From: Larix kaempferi
Taxonomy: Eukaryota > Streptophyta > Pinopsida > Pinales > Pinaceae
Assembly (NCBI GenBank): GCA_027924585.1
Contig: BSBM01000600.1
Coordinates: forward strand, 14,753,001-14,817,000
Direction: 5' to 3'
DNA: 64,000 bases
Under the pieces are notes generated by a model. The model saw nothing but the letters and a program-made list of their open reading frames with translations. It was not told the origin of the DNA and did not search any database. The position numbers and the translations under genes are program-made. How positions within the stretch are numbered: the stretch's first letter is position 1; the number at the start of each line of letters is the position of its first letter. Positions 11,990 through 22,770 of this stretch are shown here, piece by piece.

Positions 11990-12523
11990 TCAAAAATAAA
12001 TACTATAGCAGCTTCTTCTTCCTTGTTCAAAAATAAATACTATAGCAGCCTCTTCTTCTTTAGGTTGCTCAAGAGGAGGAGAATGCCTTTTTGGATGCTC
12101 GAGACTTGCTAGTTTTTCTACTTGTGGTTCAACTTTAGGCATAGGAAGGAGCTTGGGTCTATTTCCTGAGGAGGCAAAAGTAATTGCTTTCTACAAGGGA
12201 GGTTGAGGTTCATATGGCTCCCAAATTGTTCTTTTCCCAAGAGGAGATGGAGGTCTAATATCCCAATTAGTATTCTAGGGAGGTGGATGATGATGAATCT
12301 CTACTAAATTTGGACAAGGCTACAAGGCTTGTGTCATGTGCATGGAAGGTGGGTGGTGTAGTGAAGAAGTAGCAGGAGGAGGAAGGGGGCCCAAGGTACA
12401 GGTGGCATGTTCTAGATAGTTGATTGAACTCTTCTGATTCAATGTCAAAATCTATAGAAAATTATATCTTTCTTTACCTCTACCTCTTATGGATCCTCTT
12501 GATCCACGACTAAAAAAACTCAT
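11990..12523 (-). pseudogene. Proline-rich protein relic with four in-frame TAG codons
   Basis: From an ATG at 12523 the minus strand reads a coherent protein-like frame of 178 codons. It begins with an Arg-Gly segment (SRGSRGSIRGRGKER) and continues proline-rich (LGPLPPPATSSLHHPP, IRPPSPLGKRTIWEP, HSPPLEQPKEEEAA). It is interrupted only by four TAG codons (the first at 12452-12454) before the TGA at 11990-11992. Each TAG could come from CAG by one C to T change. I do not recognise the family. RG-rich N-termini occur in RNA-binding and retroelement gag-like proteins, but that is only a suggestion. A 36-38 bp direct repeat containing CCTTGTTCAAAAATAAATAC at 11983-12055 duplicates the C-terminal end. 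Confidence 0.45.
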
Positions 12524-14116
12524 TTATGATTTACAAAGTAAACATTTCATGAGAATTTAAAAATCATCAACCATAAAATGATATTAACATGTATCAAATC
12601 AAACATTTATATGCAATGTAGAAACTACTCATTTCCCTTTTATATCCATCTACACAAATCATTTTCATGAGACATTCTCATGTTAATTGTTGTCGGGGTA
12701 GGAATATAGGAAAAGGGATAAATAGAATGGAGTAAGGATATGCCAAAATGAACTTTGGGAGAATATATTCAACATAAGTACTCCAATATGAATAATAAAT
12801 GACCAAATACCATCCATTAACATTCTTCCACAACAAGACATTACCCTAGTTGACTAGAATTCATCTTAATGATGATAAATTAACAATGAAAACATTGTCA
12901 CAATTACTATTTTATCATTCAATATTCTCTTTACTTATGCAATCCATACTTCCATATTTTCTCTTAATACCACACATGATTCTTTTATCAAATGCAAGTT
13001 CTTGAAAAATCATCTTCTACTATCATATCAAATAGTCATTCTACAGCCATCATATTTATCCAAACGTAGAAAATGTAAACCATTTCTTTCTTCATTTTTT
13101 TAAAACTCTTAGACTTAGTATAAAGTCATAGTATATTATTATCCATGTAGTATCGTTGTTTAAACAATAATCAAATATTATGAAAGGACCTATACAAGGT
13201 TACGACTAAAACCTGATCTTATCAACTTCAACTACAAATTTACACACAAGGACATTGAAAGAGAAATACATCTCATTTATATGATTTCCATTTAGGGGAA
13301 TAAACTACAAATTTATAGGAACAAATTAAGAGCAAGCGAAGACTATAGTTACAGTGATAAAGAGAACCATCACATCTAATGAACAGAGATCGATCATGAT
13401 AAAACTCAGTCAAGTTTTTTTAACTTGCAAGATGGATGATAGGGTTTTGTAAATGAGCAAGATATGTCAAACAAGAATCTTATGAAAGAAACTGGGACAA
13501 CGATGCAAGTATTCATATGACCAAATAATATTGATTGGATGAAAAGTATATGTACCAAGTGCATTTAAAAAAAACACAGACCCTTTAGTAAATGAGTATT
13601 GGCATCGTTATTTTTTTTTTCCACAATCTATCGTGATAAATCCTCCTTGTCACTACACTTCTAACAACAATAATATTCATCAAATTCGGTGCCCTACACC
13701 CAAGTATTTTTCAACATAATTCCCTCTAGAACTGTAATGCTTTATCAAAATGTAGACTTTATATTTCTCTTTCACACACATAGACTGGGTTGGGGTTTCA
13801 GACTGGGTGGTTTTGACAATTTTATGGAAAAATCGGGGATGAGTGAGCAATGGGAGGATTCATAGCCATAAACACAAAAATGAAAACAAATGCACATAAC
13901 ATCAAATTCTTCTTATCACCCCAATATTTTACAAAACACATTTGGACTTATGATAATTTTACAGTCACAACTGGCAGTTTAGGAAAGACGAAAATGTGTG
14001 CAACAATGTAAATTTCAAAGGAGGTGAAATCAATAGCCCTTATTTATTCATTCAGTTAGAAAAACATGAGTGTGCATATTTACATTAATAAAAGTCATTT
14101 AGTGGAACAATAAAGA
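12524..14116. other. Gene-free AT-rich stretch up to the duplication
   Basis: I see no gene or repeat array. The left junction of the tandem duplication lies at its right end, where an A-run precedes CCATAACCTTG. Confidence 0.5.
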
Positions 14117-14382
14117 AAAACCATAACCTTGTTCTCAGGCCGAGATGCCTTCATCGAAATGAACCAGGATTCATATCAAAGCCGATAGAGCCATCAAGCT
14201 GGTAGAAGCTCGGAGCTTATAAGAACAATGCGATGGAGAGTAGGAGGAAAATAATCATTTTTATAATCTTGGGGCGATGGGCGAGAGAACGGTTAGGGTT
14301 TTGATAGCAGAGTAACAGTCAAATTCAAATAACAGTGTAGTAGATAAACCATCAATCATTGTACATACCTAGTAGCTAGAAT

Positions 14383-14637
14383 TTGTTTGCAGGCTATGAG
14401 CTAGATAATGTTTTGGTCCAAGTTCCAGGATGCACCTCAAGCCACCAACATGTTCAAAATATTTCCAAGAATAACCTTGACAGAAAAAACTTTCAAGAAA
14501 TGGAAGGAGCAGAACCACTACTGAATGCACAAATGGTTACACAACAAATTTTTTCCATACACCACTATCTAGAAAAATCGCAATTCAACTACCAAATCAG
14601 AACCTTTACTGTTCACGTCGTAGTTAGTAGGAGGTGA
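14383..14637 (+). CDS. Anonymous 84-codon ORF, conserved in both units
   Basis: I do not recognise this ORF. It begins MFAGYELDNVLVQVPG and stays open in unit B (35179-35433) with only two residue changes seen. The first codons follow TTTGTTTGCAG, a good splice-acceptor-like string, so it may be an exon relic and not a complete gene. No domain, signal peptide or membrane segment is visible. At this divergence, persistence of 84 codons is weak evidence for function. Confidence 0.2.
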   Translation: MFAGYELDNVLVQVPGCTSSHQHVQNISKNNLDRKNFQEMEGAEPLLNAQMVTQQIFSIHHYLEKSQFNYQIRTFTVHVVVSRR

Positions 14638-15327
14638 AAAGCTCAAGGTGGTCTATCATTCCAAGTGTACTCCACCATCAAATGAAGTTCATCAGAGTGC
14701 AAGACTTCATCAATGATGGATTGGCTTGTTTACATTTAAAATGCATGGTACAACTGAAATATGGTGGAGATTACAAACATAATATCATCGTTTAATGCAC
14801 AGTACAATCATCAAGTTAGGAACTGGCATGCATTGTCTAAAATCCAACAAAATGGCAACTTAACCACACTTTCCATCACCCATTTTGAATTGCCAAATCA
14901 TAAAATCATACCATAGGTTTAACAATAGAGTCATCAGCTTATCACAAAAGAGGAGACAGGTAAGTGCTAATGCATGGGTCTACTCGACAAATAAAATCAA
15001 ACCATGAACCTTTTATATTCCATAACACTGTAAACTTTTCCACGTAATACTCATATTATCGCTCAACTAAGTAGAGAACAACTACAATATTTTTTAGAAA
15101 TGGGCCAAAACATATATACCACATTTAATAAGTAAAAACAACATCATGTATTTATATACGCCAACATTCAATTCCATTACAAGGAAAAGGCCTCGTAGTA
15201 GAAGTCATAGCAAAGGTTTTTAGTGTTACAAAATTGGCAAAAATTGTCAAAAAAACATCGACGAAGGTTATTACATATATCTTTTATAACTATAAAAACT
15301 CGACGGCTTGAGGTTTTAGCAGATATT

Positions 15328-15880
15328 TTTCCATTGGTGCACTTTGTTGTAAAAATGCGCATTGGTGTGTACCTTCATACAATGCACATGTTCTATACAA
15401 TATGAATACTCCGCATCGGTGCACTCAAATAGATCGAGCACTAGAGAGCACCAAATTTTAACGACACACTGATGTGACATTTTACATCATATGCACTGGA
15501 AATTTCTAAATTTTTTAAACTTTAACGGTGCTATATATTTATAACAACTCCTCGATGCATTTCATAATAATAAGAACTGGTGCGTACAAAGTATTATAAT
15601 GGCTCGGTTCAGTTCAACAATTAAAACTCTCCAGTGCGATAAATTACAAAAAGCATCGGTGCGTACATGATTTAAATATTCCTGTGCATATTAACAATTA
15701 AAACGAACTAGTGCGATTAACAATAAAATATGCACCAGTAAATGCGACTGAGATGTGAACATTTTTATTTTTTTAATTGACGATGAGTTTAATTTACATT
15801 GGAATACCGGGGCGTCTAAATTATTTAAACGCAATGGTGCATATAATTCGTGAAATGCACCGGTGCAACATATAGTACCA
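15328..15880. repeat. Cluster of GCACCGGTGC-like palindromic motifs (unit A)
   Basis: About a dozen degenerate copies of the palindrome GCACCGGTGC or its half CACCGGTGCG lie 30-60 bp apart, separated by unrelated AT-rich sequence. The least altered copy is TGCACCGGTGCA near 15856-15867. Many others differ by C to T or G to A changes (CATCGGTGCG, ACTGGTGCG, CCAGTGCG). No family I know is built this way. Clustered transposase-binding sites near the end of a DNA transposon are one possibility. Confidence 0.5.
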
Positions 15881-16661
15881 AAAGCATCATAGATGATTCT
15901 TTGAACAATGACACTTGACATTGTAGCGAAATATCTATATGATTTTTTTAATTCCATTATGTATCAAAAATTGAAATATTTTTTATAGTACTATTTATTT
16001 CGATTTTAATTATTGTGTTTGTTTGGATTAATTTCTTATATTATATGTTATAGCATCTATTGTAACATTTAAGCATCCATATATTTAATTACCAACATAA
16101 TGTACCATTTCACATATAACATTTGACAATAACATTGGAGAATGCAATATAATAAATTTTTTTATTTCATTATATATCAATAAGAGGGCCTTTGTCATAC
16201 AAAATAGGACAACATAGAGACAACAATAATCAATATGTCAACAAGAATGTAATTGCAACACTTATTGGTAACTCATTGTCTTTCAATTCGGACATTATGT
16301 CTAGTACATTATAAAAAATGTTTGATTATCACAGACAATTATTTCAAAATTAATATACAACATCATGCATTAACATAAAAAACAATGAGATGAACAAAGT
16401 TCGTTCAAAGAAAACTTCCAATGTAAATATGATAAATAATCCTTAAATTGACAAGTAAATAATAAACTATATAATTGATAAGAGAATGATGTGATTACAA
16501 ATAGGAGATCCCGCACATATAATGATTAAAAGACACATAGTAACCCTTCATAAAGAGTTTCAAATTTTAATAATTATTACTTTTTATTATATTATTAATT
16601 AACAATTCAATTATTATTTATTAGCATTTGCATATTTTATATTCATAACATTGCCTTCTTC

Positions 16662-17935
16662 CTAGAGATGCTGTGTCCTCAAAGCATGATTATGGAAGAC
16701 TTTTATCATTTTTCTTGCTTGTGACGCTTTCTCGTGAACTTTTCTATTGGTAACTGCAAAACTTGATGGCAGGAGATGATAAACTTTCTTTTGAACACTG
16801 AGTGAAATTGTTGTGTCATTTGTGAAGTGATCCATCCGAGATCTACCTTCAATGGAACTGTTTGTTGATCGATTGTTCGGATAGAACTTCTCATTTCCTG
16901 CTTCCACTGAGTTTCTTGACTTTGTCTCCATTCTGTTTTGAAATCACAACTCGTTTATTTATGTTCCTCTTGACCTTGTCGTTGGTCATATCAATTTTTA
17001 CAATTTGGATGACGATAAGGCATCCTAATCTTTTGTAATTGTTCTTCGGAACCATATTGTCTTGATGTTTGTAGTGATTTGTCACTATAAACATTCTTAT
17101 TATTTTGACTGCCATTTGAATTTGTATTGGTTCCCCTTTTTGGTGTTTGAATTTGAGTGTTTGATGACTTGTTTGTTGGGTTAGCCATCATTTCCTTGTC
17201 ACCTAATGATCCCTTGTGATCAAACTTTAATTGTAACGATTTCTTATCATGCTTTAGTTTTCTAATTTGTATGATTAAATATTGACTATTTCTTCTTAAA
17301 CGTAAGATTTCTTCCTTATAATCTAACTCGGTGACTTCATTTTGAACATCTTGATTCTCTTGCTCTCTTTCTCTTAACGTTTGTATTTGCTCTACAAATC
17401 GCCGATTAACCTTCTTCAAGGAGGAATTTTTTTCATCTTTTCTTGATAATTTTTGCTGGAGATTTTGAATCTCCTCTTCTAAATTTTGATAGCACTATGT
17501 TTTATCTTTCATATTCTTGATTTGAAGCAGAAAATTTCTCATTATGAACTCTTAGACGAGAGATATCTTCATCTCATTCCTGTATGTCCTTGTCAAATTT
17601 GTTTTTCGCAGTTTCAAATTCATTAATTTGTTTGGTGGACTCCTGAATACGATCTTTCAATTTGGAATTTAATGTCTTTATTAAACCATTAAAATATTTA
17701 TCTTTATCATTTTCAAATTGTAAATTTTTTATTGCTTTCCTTGTAGTATCCTAATTCACCTTCCAATTTTTGTATTTGTGATTGCAATTGTGACTGGCCT
17801 TGATTTTCTTTCATAATAAAATATTTACCACATATTAGACAAGAGTGATTGAAATTCTTAAAAACTGTCACATAGTGGAATTCCATCTCGCAATAAGGAC
17901 ACTTAGTCCAAATTTTAGACTTATATATGGAATCT
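16662..17935 (-). pseudogene. DnaJ/DUF3444-like zinc ribbon plus coiled coil (unit A, broken)
   Basis: On the minus strand a segment from 17935 reads IWTKCPYCEMEFHYVTVFKN and then HSCLICGKYF. This is a CX2C...CX2C ribbon resembling the zinc ribbon of plant J-domain proteins with DUF3444 (aromatic-W-T-x-CPxC, Y-x-N, CxxC). It is followed by Gln/Lys/Glu-rich sequence of coiled-coil type, including a 142-codon open segment at 16991-17419 with a C-terminal Asn/Ser/Gln-rich tail, and a further segment at 16662-16931 in another frame. Stops and frameshifts break it (for example after the first heptads near 17725, and a TGA just upstream of the ribbon). No J domain is visible upstream. The family call is from motif memory and is moderate. 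Confidence 0.45.
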
Positions 17936-18134
17936 ATAATCCACCATTCACTTCTTCAATAAATGCACAAATATGCTTCAATAACTTCCTTCAATATCTT
18001 CTTTTTTTTATCCAATAATGATCATTACTATTATTAAAAGCAATAATAATTATACCAATATGGCATACACCGAACTTTTCCAACCAAATGATAATAAAAT
18101 TTGATAAAGAATATATTCCAATAAAACCAATAAT

Positions 18135-18157
18135 GTATATATATATATATATATATA
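18135..18157. repeat. (AT)n microsatellite
   Basis: Short AT dinucleotide run in unit A; it is reduced at the matching place in unit B. Confidence 0.85.
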
Positions 18158-18243
18158 AAATAATTAATAAACTTTTGAATTTTTGAATTTTTTTTGTATT
18201 TTATTAAAGGGTTACTTTATATCCCCATTTAGCTCATGATTAG

Positions 18244-18245
<2 letters not shown>

Positions 18246-18287
<42 letters not shown>

Positions 18288-18326
18288 TGTGGTTTTATAA
18301 AACCACGTGTTGGTTTTATAAAACCA
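18246..18326. repeat. (AT)n run followed by palindromes TGGTTTTATAAAACCA
   Basis: An AT run at 18246-18284 is followed by two perfect 16-bp palindromes at 18290-18305 and 18311-18326 and a half copy. Unit B has a shorter AT run (39026-39051) and a single palindrome (39052-39067). This could be a cruciform-prone expansion site. Confidence 0.8.
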
Positions 18327-18713
18327 TGTATTGGTTTTACATTTTTTTTGTATTTTTCCTTTCAAATGTTTTCTTTCTTCTTTTTCTTTTTAATTTTGTT
18401 TTCCCACTTCTTCTTATTTGCATGGAATAATTAATTACTTTGAATTGATGGTCAAAAGTCAAATTAAACAAAGTCTAAATAATGGCCAAAGGCCAGATTG
18501 GGAAACACTATCCGATACCAAATGAGATGAACAATCATTCTAAGAAAAATTCCAATGTAAATATGATAAATAATCCATAATTGGACTAGTAAATAATAAA
18601 CTATATAATTGATGAGAGAATAATGTGATTACAAATAGGAGAGCCCGCATATATAATACTTAAAGGGTACATAGTAACTCTTTATAAAGAGTTGCAACTT
18701 TTAATAATTATTA

Positions 18714-18729
18714 CTATTTTTTATTTATT
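18714..18729. repeat. Target-site duplication (left) of the unit A LINE
   Basis: The 16-bp string ctattttttatttatt is repeated exactly at 20426-20441, flanking the insertion. The same string occurs once at 39439-39454 in unit B, which is the undisturbed site. Confidence 0.95.
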
Positions 18730-18938
18730 TTTTTTTGACAGAAACGGTTAAGATTTATATTAAAGGTCTGTGGCAAAGCCACCCAATGTTTTACAAGCCA
18801 AAATTGTAGCAGTTCTATCAATCACGCTACCGTTAATTACAAATGCCTGTATCTGATCAGGGCTTTTTAGTGATAGCTGAAAGCAGTAAATTGATAACAG
18901 ACAAAAAACCAGAAAGACAAAGAGAACCTAGCTAGGAA

Positions 18939-19292
18939 TTAACGATGACGGGCCCCAGCAAACAGGCTTGCCTTTGACGGGTTCTTGCTCGAGCTTGGAT
19001 TTCCTGTTCCGCGGAGGTTCTCCATAGCAAGCTCCAAATTCTGCAGCCTTTGGTCCAGATTCTCTATGGCGGCCATGATTTTCATCTCCAAATTTCCCAG
19101 AGCTACCTCAAACTCTTCACGATTGCTTCCGACTTCTTCATCCAGCCTATCCAGTCGTCTTCCTCCTTGCGCGTCCATACGGTTCATAAATTCTCCCTGC
19201 CTTCTGACCCGGCGACGGAGCACCCGAATTTTCGCCTCTAATTCCAGCAATGGATCGGGGGAAGACGCCGCCGAGCCTTCTGTATCGGCCAT
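18939..19292 (-). CDS. Coiled-coil ORF in the 3' region of the unit A LINE
   Basis: This is an open frame of 117 codons starting MADTEGSAASSPDP and ending before the LINE 3' UTR. Residues from about 17 to 90 are rich in Leu, Glu, Arg and Gln with heptad spacing (LEAKIRVLRRRVRRQGEF, LDRLDEEVGSN, LDQRLQNLELAMENL), predicting a long coiled coil. A Ser/Lys/Ala-rich tail follows. The same frame is open further upstream to 20117, where it overlaps the RNase H region out of frame. A coiled-coil frame downstream of RNase H is not a standard plant LINE ORF. It may be element-encoded, a captured host segment (3' transduction) or fortuitous. Confidence 0.35.
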   Translation of the reverse strand: MADTEGSAASSPDPLLELEAKIRVLRRRVRRQGEFMNRMDAQGGRRLDRLDEEVGSNREEFEVALGNLEMKIMAAIENLDQRLQNLELAMENLRGTGNPSSSKNPSKASLFAGARHR

Positions 19293-20022
19293 GATAAGCT
19301 GGAGCCAGAAGCCAACCGGATAACACAGTTTACCGACGAGAAGAGAAGGCTTCCTCCTTCCTGTAGAATCCTCTTTTAAAACCAGGGTGGTAAATCTAAT
19401 AGAGCCGGAGCAGGGGAAGTTGCCGTTCTTAATGCTGATGTCCACTTCATAACATGAATTCGGCATCATTGCCCTTAATTCTTCGCATGTCGCCGTATCC
19501 TTCAGCCTGTTCCGGATGGCTCCTTTACCCAAATTCGTACCCTTTCTTAAATAACGACTCGTACTGCTTAGGTCAGTTAACTCCTGAGGATCCTGCACCC
19601 GCGTGATATCGTAATTGAAACTGGCATTGAAGTCCCCTGTGGAAGTGGTGTGCGGTCTGAGCTGGGCTGAGGAAAGCAAATCCCCTCGTATGGAGACGAC
19701 CGGGAGATAGACATGATGCGAGCAGATCTTTCTCCATTGAAAACCATGATCCCTGGTACGTCGCCTGGTACGAACCATCATCAGTCTAGTCGAAGAAGCC
19801 GTCACCCATGCTGAGGAGGAGCGAGCGGAGGTGAGTGGTAGATAAAGGTAGCTGGGGGGGAGGAAGATGTCCTCACGTGAGGACACATCGCATTCCCAAG
19901 TGAAGTCCATCCAGCCACGGAGACGCCAGGTGCCATATGCCCGCAGCATGCGTCCCACACGTCCTTTAATTGTCCCATGCCAAATGCCCATAGTATGCTT
20001 GTTCGGGGACGAGCTCAAGGAG

Positions 20023-20425
20023 TTACGGGATAGAAACCTTCTCAATTTTCCCATTAATTTTGAGAAATCCTTTCCGTAAGTTAATTGCTTCATTAGCTGC
20101 TTTGTCAGCCTGTTCATTATTTTCCCGCAGGACGTGGAAAAAATCGATGTCTTGGAAAAGAGGGATTAGCAGAGCAATTCTTTGGAGAACCTGTCGAAGT
20201 CGCATGGATGCAGGTAAATTCCTAGTGTTTATGCATTGGATAATCACCCTGGAGTCCCCTACAACAGTTGCTTGCTGTACGCCATGGAGAAGAGCTTGGT
20301 TTAGGCCTTGCCAAAGGGCCAGGGCTTCTGCCAAGTTGTTGGATTCCACTCCTAAATTCCAGGAATAAGAGAACATCAATTGTCCATCGAGGCTAATGAG
20401 AACCCCTCCCCCTCCTGCCTCCCCT
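20023..20425 (-). pseudogene. LINE RNase H domain, 5'-truncated
   Basis: This is the RNase H domain that follows RT in plant LINEs. It starts abruptly at the insertion's 5' edge with EAGGGGVLISLDGQ, so the first catalytic Asp is lost. It continues through NNLAEALALWQGL (Glu), VVGDSRVIIQC (Asp) and RENNEQADKAANEA (last Asp). The frame ends at 20023. No frameshift is visible, in keeping with a recent insertion. Confidence 0.88.
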
Positions 20426-20441
20426 CTATTTTTTATTTATT
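20426..20441. repeat. Target-site duplication (right) of the unit A LINE
   Basis: Exact partner of 18714-18729. Confidence 0.95.
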
Positions 20442-20795
20442 ATCAATTAACAATTTAATTATTATTTATTTGTATTTGCATATTTTATATTCATAACAAA
20501 TAAATATGGATAGTCATTTTATTTTTATTTTTAATCCACATGAACAATCAGTATTTATACTAGTCAACTACCAAGCATTACAATTGTAAATATATATATA
20601 TACTCTTCTTAACCTTTAGTAAATGGCTCTCATTTTATTACTCAACCTCTAACCGTTGATCTTTAAACTACCATTCAAATATTTAATCATAGTTCCAAGC
20701 ACATATATGATAATATTCAATTATTTCTTTTACTAAACATAAATCCATAGTATGATAATGTTGACACTTCATTCTAATTCGATTCTTATAATAAT

Positions 20796-20903
20796 ATAAG
20801 CTTTTCTCTTATACACGTATTCCAGGTGGGCATGGAGATATAGAACTAAATAAGCTTTTCTCTTATACACGTATTCCAGGTGGGCATGGAGATATAGAAC
20901 TAA
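20796..20903. repeat. 54-bp tandem duplication, unit A only
   Basis: Two adjacent copies of a 54-bp unit beginning ATAAGCTTTTCTCTTATAC. Unit B has a single copy at 39855-39908. Confidence 0.92.
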
Positions 20904-21089
20904 CTTACGACTTCCCTATAATTCGAATATAGGAATTAATATCAAAATTGCATTTTGCATAAAAATTCTAGAACGCCAATAAATTTTCGAAGTAAAAATA
21001 AAGAGAATTTATGGATCAAATTATTTTTCGCATCAAAGATTCTTAGAACGCCAAATAGATTTTCGAAATATATACACAGAAAATTAAAG

Positions 21090-21455
21090 GCCCGTTTACA
21101 ATTCCTGACATGAATTCTGGAAAATGCCATTAAAACTTCGAAATAGATACATTGGAAATTTACAAAATCAAGTTACAATGGATTCTGGAAACGCCTTTCA
21201 CTTTTCGAAATAAACACCGAAAATTAAAGATCAGGTTACAATGGATTCTGGAAACGCCTTTCTCTTTTCGAAATAGAACACAAAAATTAAAGATCAAGTT
21301 ACAATGGATTCTGGAAACGCTTTCCTCAAAATAGAACACATAAAATTTTAGATCAAGTTACAATGGATTCTGGAATTTCTCTTTTCGAAATAGAACACAG
21401 ATAATTAAAGATCAAGTTACAATGGATTCTGGAAAAGCGTTTCTCTTTTCCAAAT
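21090..21455. repeat. Minisatellite with ~63-bp period, about six units (unit A)
   Basis: Units contain CAAGTTACAATGGATTCTGG, then AAACGCCTTTCTCTTTTCG and AAATAGAACACAGAAAATTA. The core GGATTCTGGAAA recurs at about 21115, 21180, 21243, 21306, 21366 and 21424. Unit B has about thirteen copies. The last unit A copy runs directly into the flank (CCAAATGTACATGAAG), consistent with loss of the later units. Confidence 0.92.
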
Positions 21456-22472
21456 GTACATGAAGTAATCGCTGGAGTGCAACTAATTTCCAGGTCTTAA
21501 TTCGTTAATCAGATCTCGAAGTTTTAATGGGTGTTGAATACATAGCCAGAGTATCCAATCGGTAGCCCAAACACAGAGTTAAGGTAGCGTTTCAGTGCAT
21601 AGAAAGGGTATTGATTCAAGGTTCAATCGCTAAGATGACTTAAATGTTTAACGCATGGGCAGGGTACTAATTCAACTGTCTTTCAATCTCAGATACGTTA
21701 ATACCAAAAGCAGAGTTTAGATCGCCAAGCATTGGCAACAGGGCTCCCGACTTGGCTGTTTCTTATTACTGGTTTTACACAAGGATAGATATATTGAAAT
21801 CACAGATAGAAATTAATCATAGCCAACACTGTCGTGGAATAAATAAATAAAATCTCAGATCAAAATTAAAATGGTGATAATGAATCAGATCAAATTTGGG
21901 TATATATATAAACATCATCACAGCAATCGCTTTTCGACTTTTTAAAATTTGCACAGAGATTTAGAATTAAAAACCAAGGAAACGATCTTAACAGATCGGC
22001 TTTCCAAAAATTGAGCCATAGGTTTTAAAAAAATCCACAGGGCCGTCGTTGGATGGATCGACCTTCACGCCTTTACACAGAGGATTCCAATTTAAAAAGA
22101 GACAGAGTTGAAATGGAAGTATGCAATCTGGGCATTGTATGGATCTAAACTTAACACAATAAGATTTTAAATCGCAGAACGGTTCACATCTTTTACACAC
22201 AGAGTAGTAAGCCTATAATTTAATTGATCGATTCTTGAACCAATGGTTTCGATTTCTTGCTGTATCCAGAGAATCTAAGTATTCAAAAAGAATCTATAAA
22301 CTTATGTGAATCCAAAAAGAAAAACATAGAACATAATTCCATATGATAATAGATCGATTTCCAAGCCCTTATAATTTTGTTTTTAAAGAAAACTAGAATA
22401 TCAATTTCAAATAACGGAAACAATATAAACAAAAATGTTGAACCTGATTTGATTTGTGGAGTTTGAGATGAA

Positions 22473-22770
22473 TTAGATCATTGTAGTAGCGGCTAATTTG
22501 ATTGTCCGAGTCCATCCAGCTTTGACGAAGATATCGATAACCCCTTGGTTGATCTCCCTACCGTATCGGGAGTAGTCTTCTTCCTCCCTAATCCCGGAGC
22601 AAATGGGGTCGTAAGAACACACAAGTAAGCTTTCTGCTGGGATCTCCCTATCCCCGGTCAAGCTAAGCCCAACTCACAAGAACCATAAAATAATGCTCGC
22701 TTATGGTACCCGTCCAATACTAGGGAGGGAGTGATAGATGATTTTCTCCTTCTCCTCCCTTCTTTTATAA
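22473..22770 (-). promoter_or_regulatory. Possible minus-strand TATA promoter and leader (unit A)
   Basis: The minus strand has TATAAAAG at 22769-22762, followed by a purine-rich leader and a 62-codon open frame (22473-22661, beginning MTGDREIPAESL). The TATA string and leader are kept in unit B (41826-41833), but the frame is mostly deleted there. I do not recognise the frame. It could be an LTR-type promoter or chance. Confidence 0.22.

Larger units (their letters stand above)
18730..20425 (-). mobile_element. 5'-truncated LINE insertion, unit A only (1,696 bp)
   Basis: A GC-richer block is present in unit A and absent from unit B, flanked by exact 16-bp target duplications. On the minus strand it begins inside an RNase H domain and ends with a 3' UTR (GGTGGCTTTGCCACAG, then TTTAATATAAATC) and a short poly(A) at 18736-18730. 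These are hallmarks of target-primed reverse transcription with 5' truncation. The empty site in unit B shows that the insertion followed the duplication, or occurred on a different haplotype. Confidence 0.95.

Noticed and set aside
15328-15880. CRISPR-like array
   Set aside because: The repeated motif is about 10 bp, degenerate and palindromic with irregular spacing in plant DNA; there are no direct repeats of constant length or cas genes.
16891-17115. Additional minus-strand ORF overlapping the coiled-coil gene
   Set aside because: Shadow of the coiled-coil frame in a second reading frame; it recurs in unit B only because the DNA is duplicated.
18236-18430. 64-codon ORF starting with Ile-Tyr repeats
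   Set aside because: It is a translation of the AT microsatellite and T-rich flank.
19293-20117. Upstream extension of the coiled-coil frame to a 392-codon protein
   Set aside because: It overlaps the RNase H domain in a different frame and the extra residues have no domain; the Met at 19292 is the more credible start.
21090-21455. CRISPR-like or centromeric satellite reading of the ~63-bp repeat
   Set aside because: Units are contiguous without unique spacers and the array is short and local, so it is a minisatellite.
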